This document shows, one piece after another, positions 1 through 11,380 of a DNA stretch of 64,000 nt (positions within the stretch are counted from its first letter, which is position 1; the number at the start of each line of letters is the position of its first letter). The notes beneath the pieces are model-generated. The model saw nothing but the letters and a program-made list of their open reading frames with translations, was not told where the DNA came from and searched no databases. The position numbers and the translations under genes are program-made. Source of the DNA: Erinaceus europaeus (Eukaryota; Chordata; Mammalia; Eulipotyphla; Erinaceidae). Location: assembly GCF_950295315.1 (NCBI RefSeq), contig NC_080171.1, positions 94,458,470-94,522,469 of the forward strand, read 5' to 3'.

Positions 1-960
1 CCTTTTTTGTGGTCCACTAACTTGTATGATGGTTTACCATCCTTTCACCTTGAGTCTGTATTTGTCTTGTTGAGTTAGGTGGAATTCCTGCAGACAACAT
101 ATGGTTGGGTTGTGTTTTCTGATTCATCTTCCTACACTGTGCCTTTTAATGGGTGAATTTAAGTCACTGACATTTATTGATGTTATGGATTTGAGCTATT
201 CCAATGCCATTATTCTACACTTTTTGTGTGTTCTGACATATGGCACATTTTCTGGTGATGCTGTTAATGTTTACAGGAGGCCTTTTAGAACATTTTTCAG
301 GAAGCTTGAAAAATGTCAAGCCTGGTGACAGTTGCTTTCTTCAACTTTTGCTTGTCTGAGAAGGCTTGTAATCCCTCCATCTAGTCTGAACAACAGTCTA
401 TCAGGGCACAGTAATCTTGATTGAAAGTCTTTCCCATTTTAGTGCTTGATATATACCTTTCCATTCTCTTCCAGCTTTTAGAGTTTAGAGAAATCTATTT
501 ATAATCTTGTGGGGTTTTCCTTTGTATGTGACTATTTTTTTTTCTCTTGCGACCTTCATAATCCTTTCTTTATTCTTACTCCTTACTATTTTAACTGTGA
601 TGTGTCTTGATCTCTTGAGTTTATTCTGTTTGGGACTCTTTAGATTGCTTGAATTTTTGTGTCCTCTCTTTTGTTTAGAGTGGAAAATTTTTCTTCTGTT
701 ATCTCCTGCAGTATGCTTTCTTCAAACCTTTCTTCTCTTCTTCTGGCAAGCCAATTATGTGTATATCACTTCTTTTGATGCCAACCCATAAGTCTCTGTT
801 GTTTTCATTGTCTCTTAATAACTTTTTTAACTCTCTTACTTTGTTGAAATGTGCCACTTTTACTGGAGATATTGAAGGGGAGAGTATGTTTGAGGACAGA
901 AGATATGTGGGAAATCTCTGTACGTTCTGACTGATTTTCTGTGAGCTTATAACTACCACT
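1..960 (-). repeat. L1 fragment (5' part of ORF2 and ORF1 region)
   Basis: Reading the minus strand, the left part is closely similar to the 35290-35700 part of the full-length L1 in this window (start of ORF2). The right part encodes a broken ORF1-like stretch with an IIGLPEEE motif (about 699-959), which resembles the conserved L1 ORF1 segment. Several stops and frame changes make it dead. The copy runs off the left window edge, so its 3' part is not seen. Confidence 0.75.
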
Positions 961-2470
961 AATAATAAAGTCTATTTAAATAGAAAAGTAATTCATCTAA
1001 AATTTTTATTGTTATACCACACCATTATTTTTATACATGGAAATGATATGAATTAGCAAAGCCAAGTAACATGCACAAATTCACCCACCTAGAAACTGGT
1101 CATGAAAGATTCAAAAATAAATAATCTGACATAAGAAACCAAGCCAATAAGTGCCTAGTAAAGACAAAAGAACTAAAAGGTTCACAACTGTTACGTTTTG
1201 CTAAACTCATATGCTTTATAAGTAGCAGAATCAGTAAGTCTGACTCCAAAACCTATATCTTAATTTCATTCCCATAACAGTACATCTTCACCTGAAGTCA
1301 TCCATCAGACAAAGAATGCTAGAGATGTCAGAAGCTCTTCAAAGTAACTTGCTTGTATAGAGAGCACACTAATTTTAATGAACACACACATACACAGTTC
1401 ACATGCATGTACATGAGCATACCCACCCCTGCTGATTCACAGCACTGATTTCCTTCCCTGATGTAACAGACAACACCTCTGGAGCCCCAAGTCCCCAAAG
1501 GCTTCTGGACAAAAACCCACTGTGGGGACCAGTAAAGTTCTCTTCTCCAGGGAAGACTACAAGGCTAATCTACCCAGGGAGCTTCTGCAAGGAGGACAAG
1601 TCCATAGGTCCCACTTTCTATCATCAATTCTCACTTTAGGTAGAGAAAAGAACCAGCACAATTCTGAAGCTAGATCTTCACATCAAGCAACTTCCATCTT
1701 CAGAGATTCAAATCCTGACCTTGACCCTCTGGGAGACCCCCAAGACCCTGAGTCTTATCCCTTGAGTTCAAAAGTAAGCAAGCTAAGAAATCTTTGGAAA
1801 GAGATAGTTAAGACTGGGAGACTTGAGGTTTCCAGAAACCTAGGCCTGGGACGGGGGGGGGGGAATTATTATTATTTTTTTAGATCTAATGGGAAAATAT
1901 TTATACATGCATACATATTTTTAAAAGTGAATCTTAAGGTAAATCATGTCTTATTTTGGTCTCTGTAAATATCTCCAAAAACAAAAGTAGGAAATTGTTG
2001 GCACTTACGTCTTGATGTAATCTGTTCAGACCCAACATCTAAAAAATATTATCACTTTTAAGCACAAAACAGAGGAACTGGTATTCCTAATGACTAATAT
2101 GTGACTTCCATGAACAATAAAATTGATACCTTGTTACCATCATAGAGACAAGCATGCTTTTATGGCTGTGAAAGTATATCAGATTCTTGTCCAAATCACT
2201 GCTGGTTCTTCACCACTACTAACTGATAATAGTCCTATCAGTAAAATGTCATTTTTCTAGCTTATAGTATGACCCATAGTACTAACCACCTGCAAGAAGT
2301 TTTACCAGAGTATTTTATTCAGTAGACATTACATTTTTACCAGGAATGTAAGATGTTATTTATTAGCCTCAATAATCTATATTTATATAGCGGTATACCA
2401 TGTAAAATTATGAATGCACACATTTATTAAATTACCAAAAGGTTGTAAAATAAGGTATACAATTAGTAAT
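961..2470. other. intergenic, no recognised gene
   Basis: AT-rich sequence with no recognisable gene. An open frame at 1522-1968 (+, 148 codons) has no family resemblance I can see and ends in low-complexity residues, so I do not call it a gene. A run of ten or more G lies near 1852-1863. Short CA-rich stretches occur near 1383-1400. Confidence 0.5.
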
Positions 2471-2477
2471 GAGCTTT

Positions 2478-2682
2478 TTAAAAATATTTATTTTTATTTA
2501 TTTATTTATTTATTTTGGATAGAAACAGAGAAATTTAGAGGGAAGGGAGAGAGAGAGAAATGCAGCACTATTTCACCCACCTGGAAAGCTTTCTCCTGCA
2601 GGTGGGTTTGAACCAGGGTTTGAACCTGGGTCCTTGTGCATTGTAATGTGTGTGTTCAACCAGATGTACCACCATCCAGCCC
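2478..2682 (-). repeat. SINE-II copy (tRNA-like head)
   Basis: On the minus strand it reads a tRNA-like head (GGGCTGGATGGTGGTACATC), a B-box-like GGTTCAAACC, the CCTGCAGG middle, a GA/CT-rich block and a TAAATAAATA tail at the left end. The same type recurs at 17797, 47996, 51920 and 56138. Promoter boxes are degraded. Confidence 0.7.
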
Positions 2683-2935
2683 TGCAATTAGTAATAACCT
2701 TAAGAAGGTATACAGTCCAATCAAGTTATTATAATTATACATTTGAAAGAAATTTAAAGTGCTTCCACTTTTACTCTCAATTCAAGGATGAATCAAAGCT
2801 CAAAGCCTTACATTTGTACATAATCATTAAAAATCCTTGACAAAGCATCATTCTTTATCCTTACATGGGCCAAACTAGAAGGCACAGGGTAGTAAGAACT
2901 AAACATTAGAGAGGATCACAGACAATAACTTTGTC

Positions 2936-3049
2936 TTTTTTTTTCCCCTCCAGAGTTAACGCTGGAGCTCAGTGCCCGCAATAGGAATCCACTGCTCCTG
3001 GAGGCCATTTTTTATTTTGTTTCATAAGACAGAGAGAAATTGAGAAAGG

Positions 3050-3096
<47 letters not shown>

Positions 3097-3212
3097 AGAC
3101 CTGTTTCACCGCTTGTGAAGTATTCCCCCTACAAGTGGGGAGCCAGGGGCTCACCTGGATCCTTGTGCAGGTCCTTGAGCTTAGTATTATGTGTGCCACT
3201 GCCTGACCCTGC
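2936..3212 (-). repeat. SINE-I, long form, with (GA)n
   Basis: Minus-strand hedgehog-type tRNA-derived SINE. The left end carries the extra 3' module (TCCAGGAGCAGTGGATTCC on the minus strand) found only in long-form copies. The pyrimidine-rich middle has expanded into a (GA)n run at 3051-3091. The B-box and head are degraded. Confidence 0.8.
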
Positions 3213-3420
3213 ACTTTAATTTTCTAACAATACATTTACACTCAAAATTTCAGAGTAAGCAAGACAAATAATTGACTAGAATTTGGTATCATGCCTATGC
3301 CTCTTCTGATTTCTCTGGGCACAAGGAAGCAGTATTGCAAGTAAGTGGAATTGACTTTTATTTATAAGACTGATAGAACAACTCCAGTTAAGGTCATCTA
3401 TATTTTTCCAGTCTACTTTT

Positions 3421-3766
3421 TTTTTTCCTCCTGGGTTATTGCTGGGCTCGGTGCCTGCACCATGAATCCACGGCTCCCAGAGGCCATTTTCCCCCTTTTG
3501 TTGCCCTTGTTATTGTAGCCTCGTTGTGGTTATTATTATTGCCATTGTTGATGTTGTTCGTTGTTGGATAGGACAGAGAGAAATGGAGAGAGGAGGGGAA
3601 GACAGAGAGGGCGAGAGAAAGATAGACACCTGCAGACCTGCTTCACCGCCTGTGAAGCGACTCCCCTGCAGGTGGGGAGCCGGGGTCTCGAACCGGGATC
3701 CTTACGACAGTCCTTGCACTTTGAAGCCACATGCGCTTAACCCACTGCGCCACCGCCCGACTCCCT
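3421..3766 (-). repeat. SINE-I, long form
   Basis: Well-preserved minus-strand copy. The tRNA-like head is at the right end (GGGAGTCGGGCGGTGGCGCA on the minus strand), followed by a B-box GGTTCGAGACC, CCTGCAGGGGAGTCGCTTCA, the pyrimidine block, a TAA/CAA-rich block, and the long-form module ending in an A-tail at about 3421. Confidence 0.88.
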
Positions 3767-3768
3767 AC

Positions 3769-4045
3769 TTTTTTTCTTATGACATGCAGGGTTATCACTG
3801 GGGCTCAGTGTCTGCACAATGAATCCACCACTCCAGGTGGCCATTTTTCCTTTTTTCTGTATTCTCATTTTATAAAACAGATAGAACTTGAAAGGGAAGG
3901 GGGAGATAGAGCAGAAAGAGAGACACATGCAGATCTGCTTCACCACTCAAGAAGTGACACCCCTATAGGTGGGGGCAGGGGCCCAAACCCTCTTCGTGCA
4001 TGGTAATGTTTATGCTTAAATGGTTGAACCGCCACCCGGCCCCCT
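3769..4045 (-). repeat. SINE-I, long form, diverged
   Basis: Directly abuts the preceding SINE. It has the same order of parts (long-form module, pyrimidine block, CCTATAGGTGGGGG box, tRNA-like head), but with many substitutions, so it looks older than its left neighbour. Confidence 0.75.
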
Positions 4046-4985
4046 CCAGTCTACTTTTTTTATTGAGAGGATTAATAGTTTACAGTGTACTCATTGACAC
4101 ATGGGTATAGTTTCATTATGCACCAGGACCCCCAAGTTCTCCTCCACTTCTCCCTCCCCAACCTTCCCAAAGTCTTTTGCTTTAATGCAATACACATGGT
4201 CTAGCCCATGGTTTAGTGTTCTCCCTCCCTGTCCCCATACATTAAATTCCACTTATAAGTGAGATCATTTGGCATTTGTCCTCCTTTTGTCTTATCTCAC
4301 TTAAGATGGTATCTCCAAATTCCATCCAAGATGATGCAAAAAAGATTAGATTACTTCATCATTTTAACAGCTGAATAGTATTTCATCATGTACTTTTTTT
4401 TTTTTTTTTGCTATTCATCTGATATTAAACATCTAGGTTGCTTCCATGTTCTGGCAATTACAAATTATGCTGCTATGACCATAGACATACACAGATATCT
4501 TCTGATAGGTGTTTTTGTTCCCTTTGGGTAAATCCCAAGAAAAGAAATGCTGAGTTGTAGGATAAGTCCATGTCTAGTGTTCTGAGAAATCTCCATGTTG
4601 CTTTCCACAATGGTAGGACCATTTTACTCTGCCAGAAGCAGTACAGAAATGGCCCTTTTCTGTGGTCCAGAAGGTGGCACAGTGGATAAAGTATCGAACT
4701 CTCAAGCATGAGGTCCTCAGTTCAATCCCCAGCAGCGCATTTACCAGAGTGATGTCTCTCTCCTCCTATGTTTCTCGTTAATAAATAAGTAAATAAATAA
4801 AATCTTAAAAAAAAAAAAAAAGAAATGTCCCTTCCTCTCCTACATCCTCTCCAACCTTTGTTGCTTCTGTCCTTCCTGATACATGACATCTTCACAGGTG
4901 TAAAGTGGTATCTCATTGTTTGCTTATTTGCATTTCTCTGATAATCAATGTCTAATCTACTTTTTAAAAGGATTTAGGGAAAAAC
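4046..4985 (-). repeat. L1 3' end (ORF2 C-terminus and 3' UTR)
   Basis: Minus-strand L1 3' region. Phrases such as the ATTACAAATTATGCTGCTATG segment match the 31190-31225 part of the full-length L1 below. A T-run at the left marks the A-tail side. A SINE splits it at 4658-4820. Confidence 0.7.
4658..4820 (+). repeat. SINE-III copy nested in L1
   Basis: tRNA-like sequence (GGTGGCACAGTGGATAAAGT, then a B-box-like GTTCAATCCCC) ending in TAAATAAATA and an A-run. It is flanked by an imperfect target-site duplication: AGAAATGGCCCTTT at 4644 and AGAAATGTCCCTTC at 4821. The flanking L1 halves are continuous across it. Confidence 0.8.
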
Positions 4986-5859
4986 AAGTTACCAGAATCA
5001 CTTTTTTGTTACCTATGTAAAGTCTATAAATATTGCAGTCTCTGTTGGGCTATTTCTTTCACATGGTCATTAGTGTTTATGAACACACACAAAGTATACA
5101 ACTTCATATGGAGATGGTATATCATGTATGTGTATATGCCAACTGTTATTGTGTCACTAATTGACAGGAATAGGTGAAGCAAAAAGCAGAGCCACTTCCA
5201 CCTGACTGATGAGCATACAGAAACAACTTGCTCAAAATATCAGAAAATACTTTAACATAGTCAGCTAAAAGAGAGGAAGCTAAGGTATTTCCTCCTGAGA
5301 ATTGTCATATAGATCTAAGTAAATCAATACTTAATCCCAAAAAGAACCAGACAGTCCTTTATCACCAGATTAAACAATATCCCAGAAGTGAGACTGAAAA
5401 ACACAGTGAAGGAAATGGGGAAGGAGCCTAGATAATCAAATGAATATATTGCTCAATGGTATTTTTGAAAGATAGCTTGCTCAGGTTAGTAATAATTATT
5501 AAGTGTGTGTGTGTGTGTGTGTGTTATAACACTGTATGGATCTGGATAAAGCAGTATTAGTAATATAAATACTCTGAATTTATAGGTATATATCTCTGCA
5601 GAGGGGAAATGCAATATGCATATAATTCTAGTTCTCTGTGAGGTATAATTACAGGTAATGTCTGCTTTTAATTATAAAATTAGTATCTAAAAACTATCCC
5701 TTAAAGTTAAATGTAAACAGAAATGGTACAGAATTAAGTACTAAAAGAACTCACTGAACCACTCCAAATTTACCACAACAAACACAACACATACAGAGCA
5801 TACTTTTCTTTATAAAAATTGATTGTACTATGTATATTATTCTGCAACTTGCTTTTTAA
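4986..5859. other. intergenic with (TG)n
   Basis: AT-rich, no gene seen. It holds a short (TG)n run at about 5504-5523. Confidence 0.5.
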
Positions 5860-6270
5860 AATATTTATTGGTGAGTTAGCAATGGTCAACAGGATTATAA
5901 GATTACAGGGGAATATCTCCACACCCCCACCACCAACAATCACCACCATGTTTCTCAGAGAGTCTTAGAGGCAGTCTGGATATATATATATTGCAAGATG
6001 ATGTTTTTCAATTCTCTATATTTCACTATTCCACATATGAGCAAAACATCAAGTAGTTATTTATTTTTCATCTTCTTATTTAATTCACTAAGCACAATCA
6101 CCTCAATTCCATCCATTTTGTCCCAAAGGAATAGGACTCCACTGAGTATATATACCCCATAACTTCTTTAGCCAGTCACTTGAATGGGCACTTAGGCTGC
6201 TTCCACTCTATGGCTATTGTGAATAATGCTACTATGAATATAGGGGATCTGCAACTCACTTTTGTAACTC
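5860..6270 (-). repeat. old L1 3' end
   Basis: Diverged minus-strand L1 3' sequence. The GGCTATTGTGAATAATGCTA phrase and the preceding AGCCAGTCACTT phrase are typical of mammalian L1 ORF2 C-terminus and 3' UTR. Truncated at the right. Confidence 0.65.
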
Positions 6271-6334
6271 AACAAAGAGCCACTGGCACTAATATAGCAG
6301 TGATAACATTGTTTAACAATTAATAACTTTCACT

Positions 6335-6550
6335 GCCATCAGTCAGAGTGGCTGAATTTAAATCTCAGCTCTACCATTTCCTAACTGTGTAATTTACTTA
6401 CCTTTGCTAAATCAACTTTTATCTGTAAAGTAGAGGCAATAGTAATGGTACCTATCTCTTAGTTTTGGAGACATTAAAATGAAAAAGACATCAGAGCATT
6501 TAAGTTCAGCATTCTGAGTGGCATATATTGAATGCTAATAAATGTAACAA
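6335..6550 (+). repeat. MIR SINE fragment
   Basis: Plus-strand pattern typical of MIR: a stretch on the template 'CTCTACCATTTCCTAACTGT ... TTACCTTTGCTAAATCAACT ... ATCTGTAAAGTAGAG'. The core is diverged but the order of phrases is right. Confidence 0.65.
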
Positions 6551-6559
6551 CATTATTCA

Positions 6560-8640
6560 TCTTATTTTAAAGATTGTGTGATATTAAGTAGTGAGAATGC
6601 GCTGTAAATTGCTCTAGTATTTCATCTATTTGTAGATATTTAAATTGTTTTCTCTGTGGGTTGTTTGGTTTGTTTGTGTCTTCCGTTTGATCTTACAAAC
6701 AATGCTACAACCAAAAATGTGTTCTTGTCTTTGTATTACACAATGACTTGTTTTAGATAGACTAGTTTATATAAATAAATATATAGATAGATTAGATAGA
6801 TATTTAGATGCCTAAGAGTAATATTGCAGGATCATAAGATATTTCCATCTTTTTAAGGACTCTCTAAACTGTTCTCCATAAAGTTTGCCACAGTTTGCAC
6901 TTTTGCCATCAGAATGTACCAGAGTTCCTTTTTTTCCACATCCTCCATATATGTTATTTGTTTGTTTATGAAGGGGAGGAAGTAATATCTCACTGTGGTT
7001 TTAATTGAAATTTCTCTAATAATAAGTGGAGTGGAGCATGTTTTTAATTTATGTGGGTCACTTGTATATCTTTATTAGAAAACTACTCAAATCTTTTTTA
7101 GCTCGGTTACTGGTTTTTGTTGTTTTGTTGTTGTTGAGTTGTGTGAATTATTTATAGACATGTGATATCAATATTTTATCAGATGTGTAATGTGGAAATA
7201 TCTTCTCAAAGACAGTGGAGCACTGGGTTAAGCACACATAGTACTAAGCACAAGACCTGTGAATGGATCCAGATTCGAGTCCCCACTTGCACTTCGAGTC
7301 CCCACTTGCACTTCGACTCCCCACCTACAAGGGGTTGCTTCACAAGCTGTGAAGCAGGTCTGCAGGAGTCTGTCTTTATCCTTATCTCTTCTTTCCTCTC
7401 AAATTCTCTCTGTTCTATCTAATAAAATTGGGGTGGTCACCAGGAGCGGTGGATTCGTAGTGCTGGCACTAAGCCCTAGTGGTAAACCTGGAGGCAAAAA
7501 AAAAAAAAAAAAGAAGGAAAGAAAGAAAATATCTTCTCCCAGTAGCTGTGTTGCCTTTTTATCCTTGCACAATTGTCTTAATGTGTAGAAGCTTTTCAAT
7601 TTGATGTAGCCCCATTTATTTATTTATATTTTAGTTTCACTTGTCAAGAGGTTGAGTATCTATATGTATCTTTGATGTTAAGGTCTTGAAGTGTTTCAAC
7701 AATGTTTTTATGTATTTATACTTTTGGAGTCTAATATCCAAACTTTGTATCTATTTTTAGTTAATTTTGATGTGTGTTGTTAAGTGGTGGTCTAGTTGCT
7801 TTTCTCTGTGGAACTGTTTTCAATAGTTATTGCAAGACTGAGCTGGTGGTGACAATTTCCTTTAGTTTCTCTGAGTTTGGGAAGATCTTTATTTTTCCTT
7901 CATATTTGATATGAAGGAAAAATAGAGTATTGGCATTTTTATCTTTAGTACTTTAAATCTCCACTAAAATTTGTGATGAGAAATATGATGAAAGTGTAAT
8001 AGTTCTGCCTTTATATGTCACTTTCTTCCTTTCCCAAGCAGCGTGCAAAATTTTTTTTTTGCTTTGAGTTGTAATAGTTTTACAGTGATGTGTCTAGCCA
8101 TAAGCAATTTCCGGCTTAGAAATATGATTGTTCAAGTTTCCTGGTTGACTATATCTGAACATTGACCAGTTATGGAAAAGTTTCTACTATGATTTCTTTG
8201 AATATGGTCTCTGCTTCTTTCTCCCACTCTTCTATGGTTGTCACACTCATTTTTCTAATGGGGACTTCTATTTCACAAAGAGTTATTTCATTTTTCCTAA
8301 ACTTCTCAATCAGCTTTGAATTCACTGAGTGAATTCATACTAGAGGACTGTATTGGCTCCTAGATTTTTTTTAGTCTAATTAGCATTCATAATATCCTTC
8401 ACATCCTATAATTATGTTTGGAATTTTTCATGCATGTTTTCTATTGCCTTCTGAGAGAATTGCACAAATCCTGAGTATATTTCCCTATCCTAAGTTGAGA
8501 TTCTAGAATTGCCCTTGCAGTGAATTTTCTAATTCCCAGAGTTTTCCTGTAGCCATTCTTTCAATAGTTCCAGCCTTTGTATTATTTGGGGAAATCAGTT
8601 TTCCTCTGTTTGCACATTTAATGCGGTTGTTATTGTTGAC
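6560..8640 (-). repeat. old L1 (ORF2 and ORF1 pieces)
   Basis: Diverged minus-strand L1. The section at 6835-7170 matches the ORF2 C-terminal region (accept phrases seen again at 22500-22900 and 31260-31700). The section at 7840-8640 resembles the 45650-46500 part of another L1 copy. Many stops. A long-form SINE-I sits inside at about 7208-7513. Confidence 0.6.
7208..7513 (+). repeat. SINE-I, long form, with tandem B-box copies
   Basis: Plus-strand SINE with A-box-like GGTTAAGCAC, a tandemly repeated B-box segment, the CT-rich middle, and the long-form module (CCAGGAGCGGTGGATTCGTA) before an A-tail at 7498-7512. The 19-bp unit TTCGAGTCCCCACTTGCAC lies at 7274-7292 and 7293-7311, with a third partial copy after it. 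Confidence 0.8.
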
Positions 8641-10008
8641 CCAGCAAGTGGCATTGTGGGTATAGTGTTGTTTTTCCTTCCTGTCTGTTTATTGTAAGAG
8701 AGATATAAGAGAGATATCATCAGTAAGATAATTTGGCTATATTGTATATGAGAGAGAAATAGCATCTATACTCATTCTGTGGTTTAGCCATGTGGAAGCT
8801 GTTTAGGGTGGTTCATTTTTTTTCTTCATACTTGAAAGATCCTTGCTTACTTTCCTAACTACTGTCCAGGCACTTTCCAGACAATATTTCCTACGAAACT
8901 CCCTTGGAGTGAGGATGAACTGCAGGGCTTCACCATCTTCAAAAGAGGTCAATATATCAACCAATAGAGAGACCATTTTCTATAAATAAAAACATTAATC
9001 CCAAAAAATGTAAAGCCCATTGACTAAATTTCTGAGTTTGTTTTAAGTTCAGAATTTTTTTTATCTGAACAAATAGAAAGTACTTAGCACTGGAGTGATT
9101 TTAAAGAGTCTTTTTACCATATGCGATATTTCTAAATTTTACTTCAAGTGCATTATTTCTTTATGTATATTTCCATTTATTGCCATCAACCTTTGTATGC
9201 AGTTAAAGTTACTATAAATGATTCTTGTTTCACTTTCTATTTTCTGACCGGTTTATTCCAAGATCCATCATAAATTCTTTTGTCATTACCAATAGAAACT
9301 TTTTCTTCACTATATTTTTCTTATACAGAAAAAATAATAATATTTGTATATATTTTTGTTCCTAGGCACTTTGAAATCTCCTCAGGCTGAAAATGGGAGA
9401 TGTCTTAGTCACACTGATATGTTTCAAGTGATTGGCACAGCAGCCAATGTGCTTTGTGAGCCTTTCAAATGTTGACTGATGTGTGGTGATATTTCCCTGT
9501 CAGTCCACACAAGTTTGTGTCATCAGTTAGCTTCTCTAGAGTGTGCCTACAAGAGTATATATTGAACAACTGTCATTATTATAACTAATCACTCCCCCTG
9601 GCTTTTCATGCTGGCTTTCAGAAAAAAAAGACAAACCCTAACCCTAACCTTTGGCACACGCAGGATGTGAGCTTGTACAGCACTGGCAGGCAGAGTGAAG
9701 GTACACATATGGTAAAAACATTTAAAAATGAATAAATAAACTTTAAGGAGGCTCTGCTCTAATACCTAATGCATCTAATTATTTAGTTACCAAAAAAAAA
9801 AAAAAAACTCCTGACTGAATCAGGTACAATTTGTCCTGTCTCCACTTCTACCAACATCTATGAGCCATGAGGAAGAAAGGATACCAAGGAAAAGAATTCA
9901 TTGTTTGAGATCCCCCCCCCCTTATGTAAAAGCATCCTGATTGAAGGTGGAAACCAGTAGCCTCTTCCCCTGATGAAAAAAAAAAATTACATTAAATAGA
10001 TGATTAAG
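8641..10008. other. intergenic; short telomere-like motif
   Basis: No gene found. The left 350 bases may be remains of an L1 5' region. AACCCTAACCCTAACC at 9634-9649 is a short vertebrate telomere-type repeat. A 10-base C-run is at about 9912-9921. Confidence 0.5.
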
Positions 10009-10020
10009 AAGCATATATAG

Positions 10021-10376
10021 AGGGAGTCGGGCGGTGGCGCAGTGGGTTAAGTGCACGTGGCGCAAAGCGCAGGGGCCGGCGTAAGGATCCCGGTTAGAGC
10101 CCCCAGCTCCCCACCTGCAGGGGAGTCGCTTCAGGGGCGGTGAAGCAGGTCTGCAGGTGTCTATCTTTCTCTCCCCTCTCTCTCTGTCTTCCCCTCCTCT
10201 CTCCATTTCTCTCTGTCCTATCCAACAACAAAGCAACGTCAACAATGGCAATAATAACCGCAACGAGGCTGCAACAACTAGGGCAACAAAAAGGGGGAAA
10301 AATGGCCTCCAGGAGCGGTGGATTCATGGTGCAGGCACCGAGCCCAGCAATAACCCTGGAGGGAAAAAAAAAAAAA
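10021..10376 (+). repeat. SINE-I, long form, with target-site duplication
   Basis: Near-consensus copy: head GGGAGTCGGGCGGTGGCGCA, A-box GGGTTAAGTGC, B-box GGTTAGAGCCC, CT block, CAA/TAA block and long-form module, then an A-run. Flanked by AAGCATATATAG at 10009-10020 and again after the tail at about 10379-10390. A young-looking insertion. Confidence 0.9.
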
Positions 10377-10487
10377 AGAAGCATATATAGAAAGATTACT
10401 GAGAAAAACTCAGAAAAATTAGGCAACATGCAAGTGTCTAAAAATACCTGGGTACTTTTAGTATCTCCTTGAAAACAGCTTAAGTTT

Positions 10488-11380
10488 GTTTTTTTTTCAA
10501 TTTCTTTTTATTTTATTTTATTTTTTTATTTAAGAAAGGATAAATTAACAAAGCCATAGGGTAGGAGGGTTACAACTCCACACAATTCCCACCACCCAAT
10601 CTCCATATCCCACCCCCTCCCCTGATAGCTTTCCCATTCTCTATCCCTCTGGGAGCATGGACCCAGGGTCATTGTGGGTTGCAGAAGGTAGAAGGTCTGG
10701 CTTCTGTAATTGCTTCCCTGCTGAACATGGGCATTGACTGGTCATCCATACTCCCAATCTGCCTCTCTCTTTCCCTATTAGGGTGAGTCTCTGGGGAAGC
10801 GGAGGTCCAGGACACATTGGTGGGGTCTTCAGTCCAGGGAAGCCTGGCCGGCATCCTGATGACATCTGGAACCTGATGACTGAGAAGAGAGTTAACATAC
10901 AAAGCCAAACAAATTGTTGAGCAATCATGGACCCAAAGCTTGGAATAGTGGAGAGGAAGTGTTAGGGGGGTACTCACTGCAAACACTAGTTTACTTCTGC
11001 TTTCAGGTATATATTTTGCAGTAGTTTACGGATACGTGTGAACATATGCTCTCTTTCACAGAAACTGGTGGATATCTAGGTTTTGGGACTTTGTTAGAAA
11101 GTGAACCACGTCTACGGCCATACTACCCTGAACACGCCCGATCTCGTCTGATCTCGGAAGCTAAGCAGGGTTGGGCCTGGTTAGTACTTGGATGGGAGAA
11201 AGTGAACCACCTGGGATGGAATTAGAGAATACTATGAAAAGAAAGTTCTCACCCAAGTAATGAAGCTGAAGGGTTGTCATTCCAAACACGTGAAGTCTCT
11301 GGACACAGTCATTTCCAGTCGATGTGGTCAGAGCTCAAGCCACTAGCAACTTCTCAGTCTGCCATCTTCCGGGAACCCCC
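10488..11380 (-). mobile_element. complete family-B retroposon
   Basis: The T-rich left end is the A-tail of a minus-strand element. The right end is its 5' start (minus strand GGGGGTTCCCGGAAGATGGC). Flanks are AAACAGCTTAAGTTT at 10473-10487 and AAATAGCTTAAGTTT at 11381-11395, a 15-bp target-site duplication with one mismatch. Removing the 5S insertion and its duplicated site leaves about 790 bp. No long reading frame. The AAGATGGC near the 5' end resembles the YY1-type box at the start of L1 5' UTRs, and tail plus duplication imply L1 machinery. I do not recognise a published name; a HAL1- or L1-derived element is possible. Confidence 0.8.
11110..11199 (+). pseudogene. 5S rRNA retropseudogene, 3'-truncated
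   Basis: About 90 nt that match the start of vertebrate 5S rRNA (GTCTACGGCCATACTACCCT onward) through GATGGGAGA, then stop. The last 30 or so nt of the 121-nt RNA are missing and there is no A-tail. By comparison with the mammalian 5S sequence I recall, three transitions are visible (C to T in CATACTACC, G to A in GAACACG, C to T in GGGTTGGG). It is flanked by AGAAAGTGAACCAC at 11096-11109 and 11197-11210, the last overlapping the 5S by AGA. Not a functional gene: the terminal stem is lost. Confidence 0.92.

Noticed and set aside
1522..1968. 148-codon open frame, plus strand
   Set aside because: No domain, no family resemblance and a low-complexity end. Stop-free length alone is not evidence in this setting.
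9922..10472. Several 100-codon open frames on both strands
   Set aside because: They lie within a SINE-I copy and its flank. The same Ser/Leu- or Arg/Glu-rich peptides recur at every SINE-I copy, since the CT-rich body is open in several frames.
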